A stretch of DNA of 64,000 nucleotides from Streptomyces sp. G-G2. Its GTDB lineage: Bacteria; Actinomycetota; Actinomycetes; Streptomycetales; Streptomycetaceae. Of the stretch, positions 42,794 through 50,992 are shown piece by piece. How positions within the stretch are numbered: the stretch's first letter is position 1; each line of letters begins with the position of its first letter. The DNA is taken from assembly GCF_030063135.1 (NCBI RefSeq), contig NZ_JASISO010000006.1:1-64000 (forward strand). Direction: 5' to 3'. The translations under genes and the position numbers were made by a program. Under the pieces are notes generated by a model. The model was given only the letters and a program-made list of their open reading frames with translations, was not told the DNA's origin and did no database searches.

Positions 42794-43909
42794 GTGCCCG
42801 AGCCCTCAGAAGTACTCGCCGCAGCGCCACCCCCCGACGAGGCGCCCGTTCCGCAGCCCCCGCCGCGGCCGGAGCCGGGCGCGGGACGGTCCGTCACCGC
42901 GCGGGCCACCCTGGCGGGCGCCGTGGTCTCGCTGCTCCTGATCGCCGCGATCGTCCTGGGCAGCAGGCTGCTGCGCGACTTCGACTCGGCGCTGCTCCCG
43001 TACGCGGTCGCCACCGTCTTCCTCGCCTTCGGCGTCGCCTACCGCTACACGGTCTGGGTCTCCGCGCCCGGCGCGCGCCGTCTCTTCAAGAAGGGGTTCG
43101 GCAGCCTCTTCTCGGCGGCCAACTTCCGCAAGGCACCCACCGCGCTGCCGAAGATGATCGCCACCTACCTCGGCTTCCAGAAGTTCCTCGGCGCCCGCTC
43201 GCACGCCCGCTGGGCCGCCCACCAGCTGATCTTCTGGGGCTGCGTCCTGGCCGCGATGATCACCTTCCCGCTGACCTGGGGCTGGTTCACCTTCACCTCG
43301 AACAGCGCCTCGGGACCCGGCTACGAGATGCGCATCTGGGGCTTCAAGGTGCTCGGCTTCGACTCGCTGAACATCCTGGGCTGGCTGATGTTCCACGGCC
43401 TCGACATCGCCGCCGCCCTGGTCATCCCCGGGGCCTCGTACTTCCTGTGGCGGCGGATGAAGGACCGCGGGGCCATCACCGGGCAGCGCTTCGCCTACGA
43501 CCTGCTCCCGCTCATCATGCTGATCGTCATCTCGGTGACCGGGCTGCTGCTCACCTTCTCGTCGATCTTCCTGCACGGCGGGGGGTACGAGTTCCTGGCG
43601 ATCCTGCACATGGTCTCGGTGGTCTTCACCCTCATCTACATCCCCTTCGGGAAGTTCTTCCACATCGTGCAGCGGCCCGCGGCCGTCGGGATGCAGCTCT
43701 TCAAGTACACCGGCCGCCAGGACGACCAGGTCTTCGCCTGCAAGCGGTGCGGGGAGCCCGTGGACACGGCCCCGTACGTCGAGAACCTGCGCGGCACCAT
43801 GCGGGACCTGAAGCTCGACTTCGACGCCTGGGCGGAGTACTGCCCGCGCTGCAAGCGGGTGCTGCGCGGCGGCGCGTACCTCGACCACGTGAAGAAGGGC
43901 TTCAAGTGA
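42794..43909 (+). CDS. Membrane cytochrome-b-like electron-transfer subunit with C-terminal zinc ribbon
   Basis: This 371-residue protein has a Pro-rich cytoplasmic N-terminus and about six hydrophobic segments. Histidines sit at helix positions suited to two b hemes (AHQLIFWG, MFHGLDIAA, ILHMVSVVF, FGKFFHIVQ), as in NarI/HdrE-like cytochromes. Its C-terminus is a rubredoxin- or zinc-ribbon-like knuckle: Cys316-x2-Cys319 in CKRCGEP and a second CxxC in YCPRCKRV. Database entries tend to call such proteins MFS transporters, which the topology does not support. It is coupled by GTGA to the molybdoenzyme gene and likely passes electrons from menaquinol. Confidence 0.75.
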   Translation: MPEPSEVLAAAPPPDEAPVPQPPPRPEPGAGRSVTARATLAGAVVSLLLIAAIVLGSRLLRDFDSALLPYAVATVFLAFGVAYRYTVWVSAPGARRLFKKGFGSLFSAANFRKAPTALPKMIATYLGFQKFLGARSHARWAAHQLIFWGCVLAAMITFPLTWGWFTFTSNSASGPGYEMRIWGFKVLGFDSLNILGWLMFHGLDIAAALVIPGASYFLWRRMKDRGAITGQRFAYDLLPLIMLIVISVTGLLLTFSSIFLHGGGYEFLAILHMVSVVFTLIYIPFGKFFHIVQRPAAVGMQLFKYTGRQDDQVFACKRCGEPVDTAPYVENLRGTMRDLKLDFDAWAEYCPRCKRVLRGGAYLDHVKKGFK

Positions 43910-46206
43910 GCAAGCAGCGCATCCCGCTCGACCCTTCGATCTCCCCGCCCGGAACCCGCAACTTCCGCGACGCGGGCGGCATCCCGGCCGATCAGTGGCA
44001 CGCCGACCAGAACGGCGAGACCCTCGTCCCCACCCACTGCTGCTTCTGCGGGGTGCAGTGCGGGATGTACCTGCGCGTCGACAAGGGCGGCAAGGTCTTC
44101 GGCGTCGAACCGCGCAACCACGACATCAACCGGATGCGCCTGTGCCCCAAGGGCATCAACGCCTACCAGCAGGTCAACCACCCCGACCGGCTGACCGCCC
44201 CGCTGATGCGCCGCTCCCGCGAGGAACCCTTCAAGGAGGTCTCCTGGGACGAGGCGCTGGACCACACCGTCGCCGAGGTCCGGCGCATCCAGGCCGCGCA
44301 CGGCAACGACGCCTTCGGCCTGCTCGGCGGCGCCAGCCTGTACTCGGAGAAGACCTACCTGGTCGGCAAGTTCGGCCGGGTCGCCCTCAAGACCCGGCAC
44401 GTGGACTACAACGGCCGGCTGTGCATGGTCAGCGCCGCCGGGGCCAACAAACTGGCCTTCGGCATCGACCGGGCGGGCAACCCCTTCTCCGACATCCTCC
44501 TCACCGACTGCCTGCTGATCGCCGGGTCGAACGTGGGGGAGTGCTTCCCCGTGATGACCCAGTACGTGTGGGGCGCCCGGGACCGGGGAGCCCTCCTCAT
44601 CGTGATCGACCCGCGTGAGACGGCGGTCGCGCGGACCGCCGACATCCACGTCGCCCTCAAGCCCGGCACCGACTCGGCCTTCTTCAACGCCGTCCTCAAC
44701 GTCGTCGTCGAAGAGGGACTGACCGACGAGGCCTTCCTCGCCGAGCACACCACGGGCTGGGACGAGGTCAAGAAGACCGTCGCGCAGTACCCGCCCTCCC
44801 GCTCCGCCGAGATCTGCGGGATCCCGGCCTCCCAGATCGTCCAGGTCGCCCGCGCCTTCGCGGGCGCCGGGAACGCCATGGCCATGCACGCGCGCGGCGT
44901 GGAGCACCACTCCCAGGGCGTCGAGAACTGCCTGTCGATCATCAACCTCTGCACGGCCACCGGGAACCTCGGCAAGCCGGGCGCCGGATACGGCACCATC
45001 ACCGGCCAGGGCAACGGTCAGGGCGGCCGCGAACACGGCCAGAAGTCCGACCTCCTGCCCGGCGGCCGCTCCATCATGAACGAGGAGCACCGCCGCCAGA
45101 TCTGCGCGATCTGGGGCATCGAGGAATCCGAACTCCCGCTCGCCGGCACCTCCATGATGGAGATGGTCTGGCAGATGCAGCGGCGCGAGATCCGCGGTCT
45201 GATCGGCATCTGCAACAACCCTTTCGTCTCGCTCCCCAACTACGCGACGGTCAAGGAGGGGTACGACGCCCTCGAATTCCACGCCCAGTTCGACTTCTTC
45301 CTCTCCGAGACCGCCGCCAACGCGCACGTGGTCTTCCCGGTCACCGTGTGGGCCGAGGACGAGGGCGTCATGGCCAACACCGAGGCCCGCGTCGTCAAGC
45401 ACAACAAGGCGCAGGAGCCCCCGGCCGGGGTACGCACCGACACCTGGGTGATGTGCGAACTGGCCCGCCGCCTCGGCGTCGGCGAAAAATTCGACTTCCC
45501 CGGCTCCCGCGAGGTCTTCGAGGAGCTGCGAGTCGCCTCCGCGGGCACGGTCAACGACTACTACGGGATCACCTACGAGCGCCTGGAGGAGACCGGCGGC
45601 ATCGTCTGGCCGTGCCCTTCCACCGACCACCCGGGCACCCCCCGGCTGTTCGAGGGCGGCAAGACCTTCCACCCCGACGAGAAGGTCCACCTGCAGGTCG
45701 TCGAGTGGCATCCGCCCATGGACGCCTACACCGAGGAGTACCCCCTCTCCCTCACCACGGGCCGCACCGTCGCGCACTTCCTCTCCGGCAACCAGACCCG
45801 CCGTCTGGGTGCCCTGGTCGAGCAGACCCCGCGCCCCTGGGTGGAGGTCCACCCCTCGCACGGGTTCCGCAACGGCGATCCGGTCCGGGTGGTCACGCGC
45901 CGGGGCAGCGAGGTCTTCCCGGCCCTGGTCACCGAGGCCATCCGCCCGGACACCGTCTTCATCCCCTACCACTGGCCCGTCCCGACGGCCGCGAACGCCC
46001 TGACCATCGACGCCCTCGACCCCCGGTCCAAGATCCCCGAGTACAAGGTCTGCGCCGCCCGGATCGAGGCCGCCGAGCGGGTCGACGAGGTGCCCGCCCC
46101 GCCGACCGCCCCCGGGCACGTGGCCTACCCGGAAACCCAGGTCTCCCGCACCGACCCCCTGCCACCCTCGTCCCCGCAGGGGCGCGGCACGGCGGACAGG
46201 AGCTGA
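43906..46206 (+). CDS. Molybdopterin oxidoreductase, NasA/NarB-like (putative nitrate reductase)
   Basis: This 766-residue catalytic subunit has the N-terminal 4Fe-4S site Cys45-x2-Cys48-x3-Cys52-x27-Cys80 (CCFCGVQCGM, then RLCPKG). The bis-MGD domain follows, with probable molybdenum ligand Cys173 in YNGRLCMVSAAG, the pattern of assimilatory nitrate reductases (RLCMSSA) rather than the CHGPS type of formate dehydrogenase. A C-terminal molydop-binding domain (TTGRTVAHFLSGNQTRR) is present. It lacks a Tat signal, so it should be cytoplasmic. Nitrate is the best-guess substrate, given two NarKs. Formate, made by the adjacent PFL, remains possible. Confidence 0.9.
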   Translation: MSKQRIPLDPSISPPGTRNFRDAGGIPADQWHADQNGETLVPTHCCFCGVQCGMYLRVDKGGKVFGVEPRNHDINRMRLCPKGINAYQQVNHPDRLTAPLMRRSREEPFKEVSWDEALDHTVAEVRRIQAAHGNDAFGLLGGASLYSEKTYLVGKFGRVALKTRHVDYNGRLCMVSAAGANKLAFGIDRAGNPFSDILLTDCLLIAGSNVGECFPVMTQYVWGARDRGALLIVIDPRETAVARTADIHVALKPGTDSAFFNAVLNVVVEEGLTDEAFLAEHTTGWDEVKKTVAQYPPSRSAEICGIPASQIVQVARAFAGAGNAMAMHARGVEHHSQGVENCLSIINLCTATGNLGKPGAGYGTITGQGNGQGGREHGQKSDLLPGGRSIMNEEHRRQICAIWGIEESELPLAGTSMMEMVWQMQRREIRGLIGICNNPFVSLPNYATVKEGYDALEFHAQFDFFLSETAANAHVVFPVTVWAEDEGVMANTEARVVKHNKAQEPPAGVRTDTWVMCELARRLGVGEKFDFPGSREVFEELRVASAGTVNDYYGITYERLEETGGIVWPCPSTDHPGTPRLFEGGKTFHPDEKVHLQVVEWHPPMDAYTEEYPLSLTTGRTVAHFLSGNQTRRLGALVEQTPRPWVEVHPSHGFRNGDPVRVVTRRGSEVFPALVTEAIRPDTVFIPYHWPVPTAANALTIDALDPRSKIPEYKVCAARIEAAERVDEVPAPPTAPGHVAYPETQVSRTDPLPPSSPQGRGTADRS

Positions 46207-46212
46207 CCCGCC

Positions 46213-46812
46213 ATGATGGGCAGAACGATCTTCATCGACCCGGGCCGCTGCATCGGCTGCCAGGCGTGTGTCTCCGCCTGCCGCGAATGCGACTCGCACC
46301 GCGGCACATCGATGATCCACCTGGACTACACCGACCCCGGCATGTCCGTCGCCTCCCTTCCCACCGTGTGCATGCACTGTGAGGACCCGGTCGCGCCCTG
46401 CGCCGAGGTCTGTCCCGCCGACGCGATCCTCGTGACCGCCGACGGGGTGGTGCAGCAGGCCGACACCACCCGCTGCATCGGCTGCGGCAACTGCGTCAAC
46501 GCCTGCCCCTTCGGCGTCCCGAAGATCGACCTCCAGGCGAAGCTGCAGATGAAGTGCAACCTCTGCTACGACCGCACCGCCTACGGCCTCGCCCCGATGT
46601 GCGCCACGGTCTGCCCCACCGGGGCGCTGTTCTACGGCACCCTCGAGGAACTCCAGGCCGAGCGCCCCGGCGTCCAGGTCGCCGACTCCTTCGTCTTCGG
46701 CGATGTCGTCGTCCAGACCGGGGTGGCGATGGTCGTCCCCGCCGACAAGGTGCAGTGGCCCGTCCCGGGCGGGCTCCCCGTCGTCGAGATCAACGGAGTC
46801 GATGTCCGATGA
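46213..46812 (+). CDS. Four-cluster 4Fe-4S electron-transfer subunit (DmsB/NrfC-like)
   Basis: This 199-residue ferredoxin-like subunit has four cysteine groups: CIGCQACVSACREC, CMHCEDPVAPCAEVC, CIGCGNCVNACPFG, and CNLCYDR paired with CATVCP. This is the layout of the beta subunits of DmsB/FdnH/NrfC enzymes. It has no signal peptide, in keeping with a cytoplasmic complex. It links the membrane cytochrome to the molybdenum subunit. It starts six bases after that gene's stop, and its own stop overlaps the Rieske gene's ATG (46809-46812). Confidence 0.95.
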   Translation: MMGRTIFIDPGRCIGCQACVSACRECDSHRGTSMIHLDYTDPGMSVASLPTVCMHCEDPVAPCAEVCPADAILVTADGVVQQADTTRCIGCGNCVNACPFGVPKIDLQAKLQMKCNLCYDRTAYGLAPMCATVCPTGALFYGTLEELQAERPGVQVADSFVFGDVVVQTGVAMVVPADKVQWPVPGGLPVVEINGVDVR

Positions 46813-47516
46813 GCGTCACCGAACAGCCCGCTCCGCCCCCCGGCGGCGACTCCGGCCCTGGCCCCGGCGGCGGATCCGGCTCGGGCAGCGGACCCGCCGC
46901 CGATACGGGGGTGGACGCCGCCGCCGAGCAGCTCCGCGACCGGATCAGCGCCGACTCCCTGACCACCCGGCGCGACTACCTGCGGATCGTCGCCACCGTC
47001 TCCGGCGGACTCGCCGTCGGCGGGGTGGGCGTGGCGGCGGGCATCCTGCACCGGCACGGCGACTCCGAGAAGCCGCCCAAGGCCAAGAAGGTCGTCGACC
47101 TGCTCCCGCCGGGGGAGTCGGTGGCCTTCCGGTTCCCCGGCGAGGAGGACCGGGCCCTCGCGGTCCGCCTCAAGGACGGCACCCTCGTCGGCTACTCCGC
47201 CGTGTGCACCCACTTGGCCTGCGCGGTGCTCTGGCGCGAGGACCGCGGCCCGGAAGGGGAGCTGTACTGCCCCTGCCACGAGGGCGTCTTCGACGCCCGC
47301 ACCGGCGAGGTCACCGCGGGCCCCCCGCCCCGCCCGCTGCCCAGGATCTTCCTGACCGAGGAGGTGGACGGCAGCGTCTGGGCCGTGGCCACCTCCCGGT
47401 CCGGAGAGCCGGCCAAGGACGCCCTGTGCCGGCAGTTCAGCGAGGCCCGCCCGGACATGGCCGCCCGCCTGGGCTGCCCGGGCGGGGCCCGCGCCACCGA
47501 GAGCAGGCGGACATGA
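46809..47516 (+). CDS. Rieske 2Fe-2S protein with Tat-like signal anchor
   Basis: This 235-residue protein has a Gly/Ser/Pro-rich N-terminus of about 50 residues, a twin-arginine-like motif (TTRRDYLRIV) before a hydrophobic segment (GGLAVGGVGVAAGIL), and then a Rieske domain. Its two cluster-binding boxes are CTHLAC and CPCHEGVFD, with the disulfide cysteines. By analogy with QcrA the domain would be exported folded and anchored. A Rieske protein in a molybdoenzyme operon suggests a bc1-like quinol-oxidising path. It overlaps both neighbours by four bases. Confidence 0.93.
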   Translation: MSVTEQPAPPPGGDSGPGPGGGSGSGSGPAADTGVDAAAEQLRDRISADSLTTRRDYLRIVATVSGGLAVGGVGVAAGILHRHGDSEKPPKAKKVVDLLPPGESVAFRFPGEEDRALAVRLKDGTLVGYSAVCTHLACAVLWREDRGPEGELYCPCHEGVFDARTGEVTAGPPPRPLPRIFLTEEVDGSVWAVATSRSGEPAKDALCRQFSEARPDMAARLGCPGGARATESRRT

Positions 47517-47881
47517 ACGACGAGCGGCTCCCGCCGCGCCCCGAGTACGTGCCCGGCAGCGCCCAGCCCCGGCTGAACCGGCCGGTCCGGGAGCGCTATC
47601 CCCAGATCCGTGCCACCAGTGGCTACGGCGACCCCCGGATCCGGCACACGGGCCCCGGCCCGGGGGCGGGCACCGAGCAGGAGCCGGAACGCTCCTCGAA
47701 GCTCAACGCCCGTCTCGCCCTCGCCCTCACCGTCGTGATCGGCCAGCTCTGGGCGCTGACCGTGACCGTCAACGAGTGGATGAAGGGCAATACCCACACG
47801 GCCTGGTGGGGGGCGGGATTCCTGTTCCTGTCCTTCCTGGTCGTGCTGGGTCTGTGGCTCCTCGACCCGAAGGACCGATGA
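47513..47881 (+). CDS. Small two-TM membrane protein of the molybdoenzyme operon
   Basis: This 122-residue protein has a Pro/Arg-rich soluble N-terminus (1-68) and two hydrophobic segments: ARLALALTVVIGQLWALTVT and AGFLFLSFLVVLGLWLLD. There are no histidines in the membrane part except HTAWW in the loop, so it is not an obvious heme protein. It may be an assembly or anchoring subunit specific to this complex. It overlaps its neighbours on both sides through ATGA junctions. I recognise no family. Confidence 0.8.
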   Translation: MNDERLPPRPEYVPGSAQPRLNRPVRERYPQIRATSGYGDPRIRHTGPGPGAGTEQEPERSSKLNARLALALTVVIGQLWALTVTVNEWMKGNTHTAWWGAGFLFLSFLVVLGLWLLDPKDR

Positions 47882-49317
47882 CCATGTCCATACCCACCCC
47901 CACTCCCACCTCGCGGGCGCCCCGGTCCCACCGGGCCGAGACCTACAAGCCGGGCGCCACGATCGGGGACTGGCGCCCCGAGGACGACGGCTTCTGGCAG
48001 TCCACCGGCCGCACTGTGGCCCAGCGCAACCTGTGGATCTCGATCCCCGCGCTGATGCTCGGCTTCGTGGTCTGGCAGGTCTGGTCGGTCACCGTCGTCA
48101 AGCTCAACGACGTCGGTTTCGGCTTCTCCACATCGCAGCTGTTCTGGCTGACCGCCATTCCCGGCATCACCGGCGGCACCTTCCGGATCCTGTACACCTT
48201 CATCGGGCCGATCTTCGGCGAGCGGAAGTTCACCGCGCTCAGCACCCTGGTCCTGGTGGCCCCGATGCTGTGGCTGGGCTTCGCGCTCCAGGACACCGGG
48301 ACGCCGTACTGGGAGCTGGCCCTGATCGCGGCCGTCTGCGGCATAGGCGGCGCCAACTTCGCGTCCTCGATGGCCAACATCGGCTTCTTCTTCCCCAAAC
48401 GGGAGAAGGGCAGCGCCAACGGCCTCAACGGCGGCCTCGGCAACCTCGGCGTCAGCGTCGTCCAGCTGGTCGCGCCGCTGGTGGTCACCGCCGCGGTGCT
48501 CGGCGCCCCGGCGGGCGGACCGCAGCACGACGCCAAGAAGGACACCGACATCTGGCTGCAGAACGGCGCCTTCCTCTGGGTGCCGCTGCTGGTCATCATG
48601 GCGCTGCTCGCGTGGTTCCTGATGAACGACCTCAAGGTGGCCGCGTCCCCCTTCAGCGCACAGAAGATCATCTTCAAGCGCAAGCACAACTGGCTGATGA
48701 CCTGGCTCTACGTCGGCACCTTCGGGTCCTTCATCGGCTTCGCCGCGGGCCTGCCGCTGCTGATCAAGAACAACTTCGAGGCCCAGGGCTACCAGGCCAC
48801 CACCTATGCCTGGATCGGCCCCTTCGTCGGCGCGATCATGCGGTGGGTGGGTGGCTGGCTCTCCGACAAGATCGGCGGGGCCAGGGTCACCATGCTGTCC
48901 TTCGTCGGCATGGCGGCCGCACTGGTCGTGGTGATCTTCGCGCTGCCTTCCGGAAGCGACCAGGGAAGCTTCTGGACCTTCTTCATCGGCTTCCTCGTGG
49001 CCTTCTTCTTCTCCGGGATGGGCAACGGCTCGACCTTCCGGCAGATCCCGGTCATCTTCCGGGACCAGCACGCGAAGCTGGCCGAGGGTCAGGGCCCCGA
49101 GGTGCAGGCCGCCGCCCTGAAGCAGTCGGAGATGGAGGCGGGCGCCGTCACCGGCTTCTCCTCCGCGATCGCCGCCTACGGCTTCTTCTTCATCCCGGCG
49201 ATGTTCGCCGCCATGGCGGTCACCAACGCGCTGTGGATGTTCATCGGGTTCTACGCGACCTGTCTGGTCGTCTGCTGGTGGTTCTACGCCCGCAAGGGCG
49301 CCGAAGCTCCCAGCTGA
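47878..49317 (+). CDS. narK: NarK-family nitrate/nitrite transporter (copy 2)
   Basis: This 479-residue transporter is closely similar to the first copy throughout: GITGGTFRILYTFIGP, GIGGANFASSMANIGFFFPK, KGSANGLNGGLGNLGVSVVQ, SGMGNGSTFRQIPVIF. It differs mainly in the loop after TM6 (AGGPQHDAKKDTDIW). It is translationally coupled to the molybdoenzyme operon (ATGA, 47878-47881), so substrate uptake is co-expressed with the enzyme. This is the best contextual argument that the enzyme reduces nitrate. One copy may import nitrate and the other exchange nitrite; sequence alone does not decide. Confidence 0.95.
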   Translation: MTMSIPTPTPTSRAPRSHRAETYKPGATIGDWRPEDDGFWQSTGRTVAQRNLWISIPALMLGFVVWQVWSVTVVKLNDVGFGFSTSQLFWLTAIPGITGGTFRILYTFIGPIFGERKFTALSTLVLVAPMLWLGFALQDTGTPYWELALIAAVCGIGGANFASSMANIGFFFPKREKGSANGLNGGLGNLGVSVVQLVAPLVVTAAVLGAPAGGPQHDAKKDTDIWLQNGAFLWVPLLVIMALLAWFLMNDLKVAASPFSAQKIIFKRKHNWLMTWLYVGTFGSFIGFAAGLPLLIKNNFEAQGYQATTYAWIGPFVGAIMRWVGGWLSDKIGGARVTMLSFVGMAAALVVVIFALPSGSDQGSFWTFFIGFLVAFFFSGMGNGSTFRQIPVIFRDQHAKLAEGQGPEVQAAALKQSEMEAGAVTGFSSAIAAYGFFFIPAMFAAMAVTNALWMFIGFYATCLVVCWWFYARKGAEAPS

Positions 49318-49348
49318 CCGGCCGCGGGGGCGGCCGTACCCTTGAGGC

Positions 49349-49549
49349 ATGAGTACCGCCCCCGCCTCCGGCCCGCAGTCACCCCAGCCCGCCGGGTCCC
49401 GGCCGAAGCCCAGGCTCGACTTCGACGACCCGCTGGACCGGCAGTCGTCGGACGACACGGACCGGGGCTGGGGCGAACGGCCGGCCGCCGCGGACAGCGC
49501 TGCCGATCTGGCCCGCTTCCTCGACGAGAAGCCCCCGCACCACATCTGA
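49349..49549 (+). CDS. Small acidic hypothetical protein
   Basis: This 66-residue protein is Pro/Ser-rich at the N-terminus, then PRLDFDDPLDRQSSDDTDRG and a short helical end (SAADLARFLDEKPPHHI). It has no membrane segment. It ends one base from the converging mscL stop. Coding use looks typical of the genome. I know similar short proteins beside mscL in Streptomyces from memory, without function. Confidence 0.65.
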   Translation: MSTAPASGPQSPQPAGSRPKPRLDFDDPLDRQSSDDTDRGWGERPAAADSAADLARFLDEKPPHHI

Positions 49550-49550
49550 G

Positions 49551-50036
49551 TCAGGCCGAGGCGTCGCGCCCCTGGCCGCCCGCGTTCCGCTGAGCGACGA
49601 GCGCGTCGCGGATCTCCTTGAGCACCTCCAGCTCGGTGATCTCCATGGTCTCCTGAACGCCTTCCCTGGCCTTGCGGCGCAGCTCCTGCTTGGCGAGGTA
49701 CTTCGCCATCGGCAGCACCATCAGGAAGTAGACGACGGCGGCGGTGATCAGGAAGCTGAGCGTCGCGTTCAGCACGGAACCCCACATGATGGGGATGCCG
49801 GACACGACCTCGCCCTTGGCGTTGGTCTGGCAGGGGCTCTTCAGGCAGGACGAGTACGCGTCCAGGTCCTTGGTGCCGATCGCGCCGACCAGCGGGCTGA
49901 TGATCCCCTTCACCACGGAGTTCACGATGTTCGTGAACGCCGCGCCGATGACTACGGCCACCGCGAGGTCGACCACGTTGCCGCGCATCAGGAAGGCCTT
50001 GAAGCCTGCCAGAACGCCGGTCTTCTTCTCGCTCAC
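49551..50036 (-). CDS. mscL: Large-conductance mechanosensitive channel
   Basis: This 161-residue channel subunit opens under membrane tension to release solutes in osmotic downshock. TM1 holds the gate motif RGNVVDLAVAVVIGAAFTNI, TM2 is LSFLITAAVVYFLMVLPM, and the C-terminal helix (EITELEVLKEIRDALVAQ) is typical of bundle-forming MscL ends. An insert in the periplasmic loop (SSCLKSPCQTNAKGE) with two cysteines is longer than in E. coli. Two consecutive GTGs (50039 and 50036) are possible starts. Confidence 0.95.
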   Translation of the reverse strand: MSEKKTGVLAGFKAFLMRGNVVDLAVAVVIGAAFTNIVNSVVKGIISPLVGAIGTKDLDAYSSCLKSPCQTNAKGEVVSGIPIMWGSVLNATLSFLITAAVVYFLMVLPMAKYLAKQELRRKAREGVQETMEITELEVLKEIRDALVAQRNAGGQGRDASA

Positions 50037-50201
50037 CACTGCATCTCATTTCGCTCGTACTGAACTCGGAGCCAACGGTTCCGAAAGCTACGGCAGTCCG
50101 GGCGCGGCGTGTCCAATCGGGGCCCACCTTCAGGTGACTTGACTGCGCGCGCGTGCGAGTCCGCGTGCGAGTGCAGACGTCATCGCGAGTACCCGTACGC
50201 G

Positions 50202-50765
50202 TCAGCACAGGGTCACCGCCAGCCGCGTCATGGCACCCGCCCCCACGAGAGCCCGCGCGGTGTCCCGGGGCACCGACAGGACCACGAGCGCCCCACCGTC
50301 CCCGACACCCTTGTCCGGATCGGGTACTTCGGCAACCCGGGCCGACTCCGCGAGCACCCGCGGCGGCCCGTCCCGCTCCGCCGCCACCACGTCCACCCGG
50401 TCCCCCGGGCTCAGCAGCCGGACGGTCGCCGCGTCCGCGATCCGCACCGGCGCCGACACCAGCGGCACCGGCCGCGCCCCCGCCGCGGGCGCCACCACCG
50501 GCCGCGGCGGCGGGGACGGCGCGCCCCGCGAGGCCTGCGCCTCGGGCCCGACGGCGGCGGCCAGCACGGCCGCCGTCACCGCCAGCCCCGCACCCACCAC
50601 CCGCCGCCTGCGCCGCACCGCCCTGCGCAACCGGTCCCCGCCGCGCCCCACCCGCAGCGGGGCGAAGTCGGGCACCGTGTGCGCGGGCCCGCACGGGACG
50701 GCCGGGACAGCGGGGCCGGCGGGGCCGGGGAGTGAGGATCGGGTGGATCGAGTGGAACCGGACAT
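50202..50765 (-). CDS. SAF-domain protein (CpaB/RcpC-like)
   Basis: This 187-residue protein has a cytoplasmic Arg-rich N-terminus, one transmembrane segment (VVGAGLAVTAAVLAAAVG) and a SAF/beta-clip domain (APVRIADAATVRLLSPGDRV, DVVAA, VLSVPRDTARALVGAGA). It resembles CpaB-type pilus assembly proteins but no other pilus genes are present. The ATG at 50765 follows a run GTGGTGACC that also offers GTG starts. Function here is unknown. Confidence 0.8.
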   Translation of the reverse strand: MSGSTRSTRSSLPGPAGPAVPAVPCGPAHTVPDFAPLRVGRGGDRLRRAVRRRRRVVGAGLAVTAAVLAAAVGPEAQASRGAPSPPPRPVVAPAAGARPVPLVSAPVRIADAATVRLLSPGDRVDVVAAERDGPPRVLAESARVAEVPDPDKGVGDGGALVVLSVPRDTARALVGAGAMTRLAVTLC

Positions 50766-50992
50766 GGTCACCACACCCTTCGCCAGGTGAACTCCGGGCA
50801 CCCTGCCCGGACTCCCCACACGATCCGCCGATTCCCCGGACCCCGCTCCGGCCTGTGGACGGTCCCCAGGTTGTGGACAACCCCGTCACCCGCACGAGGG
50901 GCCGACAGGGCAGGGTGCGGACGACCGATGAGTTCCGCCGCCGCCCGCGGTCCTACCTGTGACCGCGCCCGACACCCAGCAAAGGACCCGCC

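Noticed and set aside
43636-46377. A 913-codon open frame on the minus strand through the molybdoenzyme gene
   Set aside because: Same reason; the plus strand carries the cysteine and molybdopterin motifs, and the antisense product is repetitive in Asp, Val, Gly and His.
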